DNA from: Flavobacteriaceae bacterium
GTDB lineage: Bacteria; Bacteroidota; Bacteroidia; Flavobacteriales; Flavobacteriaceae
DNA: 64,000 nt
Reading direction: 5' to 3'
NCBI GenBank assembly: GCA_947453885.1
Contig: CANGIF010000009.1
Span: 1 to 64,000 of the forward strand
The position numbers and the translations under genes were made by a program. This document shows positions 8,146 through 15,769 of the stretch, piece by piece. The notes below the pieces were generated by a model. The model saw only the letters and a list, made by a program, of their open reading frames with translations. It was not told where the DNA came from and made no database searches. How positions within the stretch are numbered: the stretch's first letter is position 1; each line of letters begins with the position of its first letter.

Positions 8146-10029
8146 ATGGAAAAAGAGCAAACATTTGGAGAGTTTATAAAGAACTATTCTTTCGTAATAC
8201 CTGATTATCAACGCGCTTATTCTTGGGGAGAAAAACAGTTAAATCCATTTATCAATGACATTTTAGAACATTGCGATGAAAATGATAACCCTACTGATGA
8301 TACAAGATATTATCTTGGTCATTATATTCTTGAAAAGACAAATTATGATATAGCAAATTTACTTTCAGAAGAAGAATATATTCGAATTAAAAATGAGGGG
8401 TTTTCAATCTCATGCGATAAATTTGAAATTATTGACGGGCAACAGAGAATAACTACAGTATACTTGTTCCTGATGGTATGCGGATATAAAAAAAATAAAA
8501 ACTATATAAAAGATATTAGTTTTAAACCTGTTTCTTATGATTTAGAAGGTTTAGAAAAAATTAAAGCGATTCTAGAAGCCAATGAATTTGTTAATAGCAA
8601 ATTAGAAGACCTTTTGACTTCTGAAAAAACAATGTCGTTAGCAAGAATGGTTATGGCAGTTCAACTTTTTATAGATGCTTTTGAAGGTAAAATTCAAAAG
8701 TTAGATGTTAATAATATTGAAAAGTACGTGAAAGTAATTTATGATGCTTATTGCTCTCTTGCTTTATTTCAAGACAAGGCAGTAGCTTCCCAAATTTTCG
8801 AATTACACAATACTCGTGGAATTGCTTTGTCTGAAACAGAGAAAGTAAAATCTTTGTTGATGAAAAGTGTATATTTAAATTCACCAACTCCTGATACTGA
8901 TATTGAAAAAATTCAAGAAGCTTTTGCTTCTGTTTTTAAAATGGAAGAAAAAGTTAGTGAAAATTGGTTGCGTGGAGATATGCCTTTAGATACGGTACTA
9001 ATGTATCATTTACGAGCTGTAGAAGATGGTAAAAAAGATAATAATTTCAATTCTCCTAATTCAATTTCAGGTGAAAATGGTTCTTTTGAATATGTTCGAA
9101 AAGCAATCGCTTTAAAAGGTAATAATAAAAATCAAATTATAGAATATTCAAAAGATCTTGCGTTTGAATTGACCAAGACAATGAATATTTTAGTAAATGA
9201 AATTCCTGAAGCCGATAAAATAAATCATCTTATTGGAGATGTTTTACTATTAGATAAAAACAGAAGTATGCTATTTTTGTTACGTAGTTTCAGAATTGGA
9301 AATCCAAATGAAAATAATTTAATAGAGCGTTGGGAGAATTTTCTTTTATGTTATGAAATAATATATAACCGATATTATTATAATGCTAAAGCAAGTAGGG
9401 AAAATTTTGAAAGTATTTATAAATCTATTTCACCTGATTCTGATTTGAACGATTGCAATAATTTATTGATTAAATATTATAAAAATGAACAAGGTTTTTC
9501 ATACCATTGGGAGCATTTAGGGGAAAATGCAAAAAAACTATTTGATGAGGATAAGAATAAGTGGATACATTATGCTTATGGCTGGGAAAAGACAGCTTAT
9601 TTTCTATACAAATATGAAATTGGAAATAAAGGAGATTTAAAAAAAATTAGAGAAACTATTTTTAAGGGTAATACCGTTTCAATAGACCACATTGTTGCAA
9701 GAGGAATTGAATGGAAAGATTTAGGATTCGAGAATTATCCAAAAGAAAAAAAAGAGGAAGCAGATATAATTTGGAATAAAATCACAGAAGTAATAAATGG
9801 TATTGGGAATCTTTCTTTATCTACTGCAAGTGCTAATTCTTCTGATTCAAATAATCTGCCAAGCGAACATACTATCTCATATGAAAAATTTGGATTATTA
9901 AACACCGTTCAAGAAATAAATACTTGGAATGAACCAATTGATTTTGCTGATAGAATTGCTGATAGAACAAAAAACATAAGGAATTTTATTTCCAAAAGCA
10001 TTATCAACAGAAATGATATTTGGGAATAA
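8146..10029 (+). CDS. DUF262/DUF1524 (GmrSD-like) protein, putative type IV restriction / defence nuclease
   Basis: N-term FVIPDYQRAYSWGEKQLNPFINDI..., DGQQRITTVYLFL (DUF262 motif); C-term VSIDHIVARG...IGNLSLSTASANSSDSN (DUF1524 HNH-like). Confidence 0.88.
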   Translation: MEKEQTFGEFIKNYSFVIPDYQRAYSWGEKQLNPFINDILEHCDENDNPTDDTRYYLGHYILEKTNYDIANLLSEEEYIRIKNEGFSISCDKFEIIDGQQRITTVYLFLMVCGYKKNKNYIKDISFKPVSYDLEGLEKIKAILEANEFVNSKLEDLLTSEKTMSLARMVMAVQLFIDAFEGKIQKLDVNNIEKYVKVIYDAYCSLALFQDKAVASQIFELHNTRGIALSETEKVKSLLMKSVYLNSPTPDTDIEKIQEAFASVFKMEEKVSENWLRGDMPLDTVLMYHLRAVEDGKKDNNFNSPNSISGENGSFEYVRKAIALKGNNKNQIIEYSKDLAFELTKTMNILVNEIPEADKINHLIGDVLLLDKNRSMLFLLRSFRIGNPNENNLIERWENFLLCYEIIYNRYYYNAKASRENFESIYKSISPDSDLNDCNNLLIKYYKNEQGFSYHWEHLGENAKKLFDEDKNKWIHYAYGWEKTAYFLYKYEIGNKGDLKKIRETIFKGNTVSIDHIVARGIEWKDLGFENYPKEKKEEADIIWNKITEVINGIGNLSLSTASANSSDSNNLPSEHTISYEKFGLLNTVQEINTWNEPIDFADRIADRTKNIRNFISKSIINRNDIWE

Positions 10030-10051
10030 ATATTAGCGTAAATAATTCATC

Positions 10052-10084
10052 AAACGGCACTTAATCTAAGTGTCGTTTTTTATT
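10052..10084 (+). terminator. Rho-independent-like terminator after the DUF262 gene
   Basis: AAACGGCACTTA-ATC-TAAGTGTCGTTT stem followed by T-run. Confidence 0.75.
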
Positions 10085-10090
10085 GTAATA

Positions 10091-10140
10091 TTCTCAAAAA
10101 CGTCACCCTTTGGCACAATGACCGATTTACTTTGCCAATA
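10091..10140 (+). promoter_or_regulatory. Conserved 5' element E2 (copy 2 of 4, most divergent)
   Basis: TTCTCAAAAACGTCACCCTTTGGCACAATGACCGATTTACTTTGCC; same TTTG-N14-NNNNTTTG layout as the other copies. Confidence 0.55.
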
Positions 10141-10146
10141 AAAACC

Positions 10147-11058
10147 ATGAGTTATATATCATTCAAAACATGCACGGAACTGGGTGATGCATTTAAAGAA
10201 AGTCTAAAGAGTACTAACAAAAAAGACCAAACCGTTAATAAAATTCCTTCTGGATTTGAGAAATTAGATGCTATAATTAACGGTTTTCAATCTTCCAATT
10301 TAATATTAGTTGGTGCTGAGCAAGGAATGGGGAAAACTTCATTTGCAGTATCATTGATTACTAAAATGACAATTGAAAATCGATACTCCACATCGTTTTT
10401 TTCATTAGAAATTGCAGCTCAACAGTTTTTACTTCGAATCCTTTCGCAACTAACCAATATTACAACAGAACAATTGCGACTTGGGTTACTCAATGAAAAT
10501 GAAATCGATCTTGTTTCCAAAAGTATAGAAGCACTACAAAGCAATTCTTTACGGATATATGACTACCCTTTTGTAACTGTATCTGACATAGAAAAAACAA
10601 TTTTATGCGCTCCTTCAGGTTTTCCAAAATTAATTATCATTGACTCATTACAAAGCATTGCCACATCTAAAAACGATAAAACAGGCAAAGTTCTAAATAA
10701 GCGAGAGCTGACTAAAATAACTTTTGAATTAAAGCAATTAGCAGTAAAATATAATATCACAATACTTGTTCTTGTTCACTTTTCTTTACAAAAGGAAAGG
10801 TTAAATGAACTGTTTAATCGTCGACCGCTACTATCAGATTTAAGAAAATATGCTCCAATAGACGCTTTCGCTGATTTGGTTTTACTTTTATACCGACCTG
10901 AATTTTATAAAATTGATGAATGGGATGATGAACCCAAATTGCCTACTTCTGAAGAAGCAGAAGTTATCGTTGCCAAAAATAATAATGGAAATCTAGGCAA
11001 AACTAGATTACAGTTTAAAGGAAATATTTTAAAATTTGAAAATATTAAAGACAATTAG
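10147..11058 (+). CDS. Stand-alone DnaB C-terminal (RecA-fold) helicase-domain protein, lacks DnaB N-domain
   Basis: Walker A GAEQGMGKTSFAVSL; Walker B LIIIDSLQSI; RPLLSDLRKYAPIDAFADLVLLLYRPEFY; VIVAKNNNGNLGKTRLQF. ATG at 10147 preferred over TTG at 10132. Confidence 0.88.
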   Translation: MSYISFKTCTELGDAFKESLKSTNKKDQTVNKIPSGFEKLDAIINGFQSSNLILVGAEQGMGKTSFAVSLITKMTIENRYSTSFFSLEIAAQQFLLRILSQLTNITTEQLRLGLLNENEIDLVSKSIEALQSNSLRIYDYPFVTVSDIEKTILCAPSGFPKLIIIDSLQSIATSKNDKTGKVLNKRELTKITFELKQLAVKYNITILVLVHFSLQKERLNELFNRRPLLSDLRKYAPIDAFADLVLLLYRPEFYKIDEWDDEPKLPTSEEAEVIVAKNNNGNLGKTRLQFKGNILKFENIKDN

Positions 11059-11110
11059 TTTCACAACGTCATACTTTGGCACTCCACTCTACTTTCTTTG
11101 TGCTATGGGA
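11059..11110 (+). promoter_or_regulatory. Conserved 5' element E3 (copy 3 of 4)
   Basis: TTTCACAACGTCATACTTTGGCACTCCACTCTACTTTCTTTGTGCTATGGGA. Confidence 0.7.
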
Positions 11111-11155
11111 AAGCCAAAAACCAAATAGAGTAGGCAAAATTATATTATAAAATTC

Positions 11156-11374
11156 ATGAAAACAGTATCTTTAATTCTAGGAATCGTTTGTTTGTTGGCT
11201 ATGCTATTGGCATTTATACCTTTATTGGGTTGGCTAAATTGGATTGTTGTTCCAATGGCGGTTGTTGGTTTAATCATTAGTAGCGTTTCTAATGCGGAAA
11301 GTGGAAAGAAAATATGCGCCATTGTAATTATTGTAGGGATAATTAGATTAGCAATGGGAGGAGGTTTGTTTTAA
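11156..11374 (+). CDS. Small two-to-three-TM membrane protein
   Basis: MKTVSLILGIVCLLAMLLAFIPLLGWLNWIVVPMAVVGLIISSVSNAESGKKICAIVIIVGIIRLAMGG. Confidence 0.7.
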   Translation: MKTVSLILGIVCLLAMLLAFIPLLGWLNWIVVPMAVVGLIISSVSNAESGKKICAIVIIVGIIRLAMGGGLF

Positions 11375-11375
11375 T

Positions 11376-11798
11376 ATGGAAAATCTAGAATTTATATACC
11401 GTAGAATTGAACATTGTGTTTTACTAAATCTTCTAAAAAACAAAGATATCAATCAGTCTTTGGCATATATGGTTGATTTCAAAGAACACAAAAAGCTCAC
11501 AGTGATTCCTAGAAACTACTCTATTGAAGTATCAAACGATAAAATAACAATGATAATCATTTTGTTAATTGGTTTTGAAATAGAAGAATATGACGAGATA
11601 AAATCAAGGCCAAATTTACATATTATTGCATTTGATGATGCTTACCAAAGAGTAAATGAATTTAATAAAATCAAAAAAGACATCAGACAAATTGACTTTA
11701 TGTCTTTATTTTTTATGACATTATCCCGAACAAAATCTAAAAAACTGAATGATTTAATTTATCTAAGGAATTTAAGTTGTGGTAAATTTAGAAACTAA
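11376..11798 (+). CDS. Hypothetical protein, paralogue of the 7704-8093 product
   Basis: Shared LAYMVD..KH..L.V....Y.IEVSN..IT..I.L.IGF...EY.E..SR.NLH.I.FD core. Confidence 0.75.
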   Translation: MENLEFIYRRIEHCVLLNLLKNKDINQSLAYMVDFKEHKKLTVIPRNYSIEVSNDKITMIIILLIGFEIEEYDEIKSRPNLHIIAFDDAYQRVNEFNKIKKDIRQIDFMSLFFMTLSRTKSKKLNDLIYLRNLSCGKFRN

Positions 11799-11817
11799 CT
11801 ACTAAACAACAAATTCA

Positions 11818-12114
11818 ATGCTTATAGAAAAGGCAAATGCATTATATGCAATTGTTTCTGGCATTAATAGAGCTGAAAAAATTAATGTGCTCTTGCTTAA
11901 TGCTTCTTTATTTGATGAAATAGTAAACAAAAATTGCAATGCAATCCTGCTTGAAATATCTTGTTTTTCAACCGAAATTACAATTGAAGAAATTGGAACT
12001 ATCAACGATTGCATCCGAGAAAAAGTAAGTATGGAAACCCAAATTATTATGACTGTAAGTGAAGATGAAAATCTTGGAGAAAGCATGGGAGTATCAATTA
12101 AAATTGCAGTATGA
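11818..12114 (+). CDS. Stand-alone FtsZ C-terminal-domain-like protein (no GTPase domain)
   Basis: NAILLEISCFSTEITIEEIGTINDCIREKVSMETQIIMTVSEDENLGESMGVSIKIAV matches the FtsZ C-domain pattern (…LLLIvSG..EITIDEIGEIND.IQ.EAG..ANIIMGVGEDE.LGE.I.VTIIAT). Confidence 0.8.
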   Translation: MLIEKANALYAIVSGINRAEKINVLLLNASLFDEIVNKNCNAILLEISCFSTEITIEEIGTINDCIREKVSMETQIIMTVSEDENLGESMGVSIKIAV

Positions 12115-12117
12115 AAT

Positions 12118-12172
12118 TATTTTCAATACGTCATAGTTTGGCACTCGCTGCTACTTTCTTTGTGCTAGGGAA
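12118..12172 (+). promoter_or_regulatory. Conserved 5' element E4 (copy 4 of 4)
   Basis: TATTTTCAATACGTCATAGTTTGGCACTCGCTGCTACTTTCTTTGTGCTAGGGAAA. Confidence 0.7.
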
Positions 12173-12203
12173 AAACCCATTAACAGTAAATAAAAAAGAA
12201 ATT

Positions 12204-12434
12204 ATGGCACAAATGATTATCAAAGGAAAAGAAATGATTCGAATTAACCCAACGAACAAAACCAAAATTGAATATTCTACAACCCAAGGCAGAACATGGT
12301 TTGTAAGATATATAAGTTCTAATTCAGGTGATTTTAATGACTTGACCGATACGGGCAAAGAAATTTTAGCAATGACTACAAAAGGCTTGTATTATTCCAC
12401 TACTGATGGCAGGAGCTGGTTCAAACGGAATTAA
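12204..12434 (+). CDS. Small hypothetical protein with two Asp-box-like motifs
   Basis: MAQMIIKGKEMIRINPTNKTKIEYSTTQGRTWFVRY...LYYSTTDGRSWFKRN; ATG at 12204 favoured over the 12111 start, which overlaps element E4. Confidence 0.65.
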   Translation: MAQMIIKGKEMIRINPTNKTKIEYSTTQGRTWFVRYISSNSGDFNDLTDTGKEILAMTTKGLYYSTTDGRSWFKRN

Positions 12435-12438
12435 AAGG

Positions 12439-12464
12439 AAAGCGGTCATTGAACCGCTTTTTGT
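12439..12464 (+). terminator. Rho-independent terminator
   Basis: AAAGCGGT-cattga-ACCGCTTT followed by TTT. Confidence 0.8.
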
Positions 12465-12544
12465 AGTTTTAAATCCAACTATACTAAGAATTTTTTTAGA
12501 TATCTAAACTTAAATTAGAAATAACATGTGCATTAAGAAATTGC

Positions 12545-13303
12545 TTATTTCAAAGTAGCTTCGTACTTTTTTTGAACGTTTTCCCAATTGATACAATTAA
12601 AAAAACCATCTATATATTTCCCTCTTTTGTATTGGTAGTCCAAATAGTAAGCGTGTTCCCATAAGTCAAGGGCTAAAATTGGCGTGCCTTTTACAACTGC
12701 TTTAGGCATTAAAGGATTGTCTTGGTTTTGTGTACTTGTAATTACTAGTTTACCTGATTTGTCCACTAGGAGCCATGCCCATCCGGAACCAAATTGTTTT
12801 TCGGAGGTGTCTTTAAACAACGAACAGAAATTGCTAAACGATCCAAACTCTTTATTAATAGCTCCCGCAAGTGTGTCTTTAGGTTGCAACCCTTTTTTAG
12901 ACCCCATACTTTCCCAATACATATTGTGGTTGTAATACCCGCCAGCATTGTTTTTTAAATTGTCGTTTGAAGGATCCAGCTTTGCTAAAATTTCCTCTAT
13001 AGTAAGGTTTTCTTTGTCCGTTCCTGCAATTTCTTTGTTTAAATTGTTGGTATAGGTTAAATAATGTTTGGAGTAATGGTTTTCCAATGTTAAGGCATCA
13101 ATTGAAGGTTGTAACGCGTCATATAGATAGGGTAGTTTTACCATTTTAAAAGCACCTTTATCGGCTTTCACAGCGTCTGGACTGCTAATACTAACTTTCT
13201 CTTGAGCCGTTGGTAACGGTACTTCTACAACTTCAGTTAGTTTTTTATCCTGACACGCTTGTAAAATAAGAAGCAAACTACAAATAGCTACAATATTTTT
13301 CAT
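12545..13303 (-). CDS. Superoxide dismutase (Fe/Mn family) with lipoprotein signal peptide
   Basis: MKNIVAICSLLLILQACQDKK lipobox; NHYSKHYLTYTNNLN; YYNHNMYWESM; GSGWAWLL; LDLWEHAYYLDYQ. Confidence 0.92.
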   Translation of the reverse strand: MKNIVAICSLLLILQACQDKKLTEVVEVPLPTAQEKVSISSPDAVKADKGAFKMVKLPYLYDALQPSIDALTLENHYSKHYLTYTNNLNKEIAGTDKENLTIEEILAKLDPSNDNLKNNAGGYYNHNMYWESMGSKKGLQPKDTLAGAINKEFGSFSNFCSLFKDTSEKQFGSGWAWLLVDKSGKLVITSTQNQDNPLMPKAVVKGTPILALDLWEHAYYLDYQYKRGKYIDGFFNCINWENVQKKYEATLK

Positions 13304-13313
13304 TAGACTACAA

Positions 13314-13583
13314 TTATGGTTGTTTTAAAGCAGTAATGGCTTCAATATACTTTTCTTTAGCTTGATCAGTCGTGAGATGACTAATTTGCATCCAAGCATT
13401 TGTTTTAAAAGCATTACGTAAATCTAAATTTACATTCATTCTAGTATCAACAGTACCAATAGTAGCTTGTTTGTAAAAGGCATAAAGTCGCAATTGTACA
13501 TCTTGCGGAAGGGAATCTTGCGGAATCGTTTCAGCCAGCGCGACTGCTTCTTTAAATCTACTATTCAAGTCGAATTCAGCCAT
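13314..13583 (-). CDS. Acyl-CoA-binding protein
   Basis: MAEFDLNSRFKEAVALAETIP...RLYAFYKQATIGTVDT...KTNAWMQISHLTTDQAKEKYIEAITAL. Confidence 0.85.
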   Translation of the reverse strand: MAEFDLNSRFKEAVALAETIPQDSLPQDVQLRLYAFYKQATIGTVDTRMNVNLDLRNAFKTNAWMQISHLTTDQAKEKYIEAITALKQP

Positions 13584-14240
13584 TTATTTCAATGCAATTA
13601 TAGTTTTGTTTCCTACTGCTTTGTCGTTCAATTGTACATTAATTTTGGTGCCAAGTGGTAAAAAAAGGTCAACTCTTGAACCAAATTTAATAAATCCAGC
13701 ATCTTCTCCTTGAACTGCAACATCGCCTTCTTGAGCATAATTTACAATTCTTTTTGCTAAAGCTCCAGCAATTTGACGGTATAAAATTTCTCCAAATTGT
13801 GGCGTATCTATTACTACTGTTGTACGCTCGTTTTCTTCACTTGCTTTTGGATGCCAAGCAACTAAAAATTTTCCAGGGTGGTATTTGCTAAATTTAACAA
13901 TTCCACTTGCTGCATAACGAGTTACGTGTACATTTATGGGCGACATAAAAATGGAAACTTGGATTCTTTTATCTTTAAAGTACTCTTTTTCAAAAACTTC
14001 TTCAATTACAACTACTTTGCCATCAACAGGAGCAATAATACAGTTATCGTTGACTTGTAAAGTTCTTTTTGGATTTCTAAAAAATTGTAAAATAATAATT
14101 AAAAAAAGCAAACCAACAAGTTGGCACGTCATTTTTATCCAAGAGGTTTCGATGAATTTATCGCACAACAACACATAAACCGTTGTAACAAATGTTGCAA
14201 CTAAAATGATTTTCGCTCCTTCTTTATGAAAATGTAACAT
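13584..14240 (-). CDS. psd: Phosphatidylserine decarboxylase
   Basis: IAPVDGKVVVIEEV; MSPINVHVTRYAASG; GFIKFGSRVDLFLP (GS cleavage motif). Confidence 0.94.
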   Translation of the reverse strand: MLHFHKEGAKIILVATFVTTVYVLLCDKFIETSWIKMTCQLVGLLFLIIILQFFRNPKRTLQVNDNCIIAPVDGKVVVIEEVFEKEYFKDKRIQVSIFMSPINVHVTRYAASGIVKFSKYHPGKFLVAWHPKASEENERTTVVIDTPQFGEILYRQIAGALAKRIVNYAQEGDVAVQGEDAGFIKFGSRVDLFLPLGTKINVQLNDKAVGNKTIIALK

Positions 14241-14246
14241 ATATAA

Positions 14247-15044
14247 TTAGTGTAAAAATTTTATTATTTCTAAAAGTAAAACCAAAAATGGTGCTGCAAA
14301 TATAATACTATCCAACCGATCTAGAATACCGCCATGACCGGGCATTATTTTGCCACTATCCTTAACACCTGCCATACGTTTAAATTTGGATTCAATTAAA
14401 TCGCCACAAGTGCCAAAAAAGCTAATAGTAATAGCAAAAATTAACGCAACATACCAAGGTAAATTTGATTTAAAAAAACTAATGATTAAACCTGCAATCA
14501 ATGCAAAAACCAAACCACCCCAAAAGCCTTCAACCGTTTTTTTAGGAGAAATGGTTTCAAATAATTTTCTTTTTCCAAATTTTTTTCCAACTAGATAGGC
14601 AAAAGTATCATTTACCCAAATAATTATAAAAACATCTAAAATGGTAATAACGTTTTCCGAAAGGATGTTTGGAATTTGTGTAATCAATACTATTGGGAAA
14701 ATTATGTAACCAAACAAAATAGCATGTCTTGCTGTAAAATGTAAAGGGAAATTTTTATTTTTGAATAGGTAAAACATCAAAAATAAAGCAACTAGTAAGG
14801 CAAAAAGCAATAGAAACAGGACAACACTTTGCTTTAATGGTACAAAATATAAATTTAACATACCTAGTATTCCTAATAAAATAGGTGCTATTTTTCGGAT
14901 GCTAATAAGATTACAGAATTCGTAGGTTGTAATAATCAAAAAGCACCCAAAAAGTAATAAAGTAGAGTAGGGGGTTTGTGTTCCTACAATTAAAAGTAAA
15001 ATGTAAACAGCTCCAGACAGCGATCTAATAGTATTTTCGCCCAT
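14247..15044 (-). CDS. cdsA: Phosphatidate cytidylyltransferase
   Basis: WVNDTFAYLVGKKFGKRKLFETISPKKTVEGFWGG; GDLIESKFKRMAGVKDSGKIMPGHGGILDRLDS. Confidence 0.95.
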   Translation of the reverse strand: MGENTIRSLSGAVYILLLIVGTQTPYSTLLLFGCFLIITTYEFCNLISIRKIAPILLGILGMLNLYFVPLKQSVVLFLLLFALLVALFLMFYLFKNKNFPLHFTARHAILFGYIIFPIVLITQIPNILSENVITILDVFIIIWVNDTFAYLVGKKFGKRKLFETISPKKTVEGFWGGLVFALIAGLIISFFKSNLPWYVALIFAITISFFGTCGDLIESKFKRMAGVKDSGKIMPGHGGILDRLDSIIFAAPFLVLLLEIIKFLH

Positions 15045-15046
15045 TT

Positions 15047-15652
15047 TTATTGGTCTTCTAAAAGCAATAAATAAAGATTTTTTGCTGCGCTTCCATATTG
15101 CATAAAATTTTCTTCTTTTGCTTCTTCAAAGTATTTAATGGTTGTATTGTTAGTAGGGTAATTGGTTAAGTATTTCTTTTTAATTTCCCTTAAACCATCG
15201 CCTACACTTTCAATAATTTGACTTGTTTTAGCAAAAACAACCATATTTTTAGGTAATTCTTTTGGTTTGTTTTGTTTAATTTGGTTGGATGAAAATAGTA
15301 TAGACCCTTCCTCTGCAATTAAATTTTCACAAGTTGAAAAGAAGAATTTAGGATTTTCAGGCTTACAATTGTAATTCAATTTGTTTTCATCAAGCATACT
15401 ATTTAGATTGGACTCGTAACATAAGACATCACATTCAAACCAATCATTTTCTTCTAAAATATTTAAAAACTGTTCTTTAACTTCGTTTAGATTTTCACAA
15501 TAAATAAATTTACCGCCATTTTTCATAAAACGAGAGGTAAAGCGTTCCTCTAAAGTACTAGATAAATCTTGTGGAATGTCGTTGTATATTGAATTATTGT
15601 CATCGTTTGATGATACATCAGTAGGACCAAAAAATTTTCTAAAAAGACTCAT
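15047..15652 (-). CDS. LUD (LutC/YkgG) domain protein
   Basis: ENLIAEEGSILFSSNQIKQNKPKELPKNMVVFAKTSQII; LUD-like fold and usual cdsA/ftsH neighbourhood. Confidence 0.75.
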   Translation of the reverse strand: MSLFRKFFGPTDVSSNDDNNSIYNDIPQDLSSTLEERFTSRFMKNGGKFIYCENLNEVKEQFLNILEENDWFECDVLCYESNLNSMLDENKLNYNCKPENPKFFFSTCENLIAEEGSILFSSNQIKQNKPKELPKNMVVFAKTSQIIESVGDGLREIKKKYLTNYPTNNTTIKYFEEAKEENFMQYGSAAKNLYLLLLEDQ

Positions 15653-15696
15653 ATTAAAATTTAATGCTAGTATAGCGTTTGAAAACCTTCAAAGAT

Positions 15697-15739
15697 AAAA
15701 AAATCTTAATTCAAAATCATTTTTTGAATTAAGATTTTT
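15697..15739 (-). terminator. Terminator downstream of ftsH
   Basis: AAAAATCTTAATTCAAAA-tca-TTTTTTGAATTAAGATTTTT near-perfect inverted repeat. Confidence 0.75.
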
Positions 15740-15769
15740 ATTTTTTTTAATTTAAAGTTAAACTACTAT

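Noticed and set aside
11802-12086. 94-aa minus-strand ORF
   Set aside because: Antisense to the FtsZ C-domain-like gene, which has recognisable family motifs.
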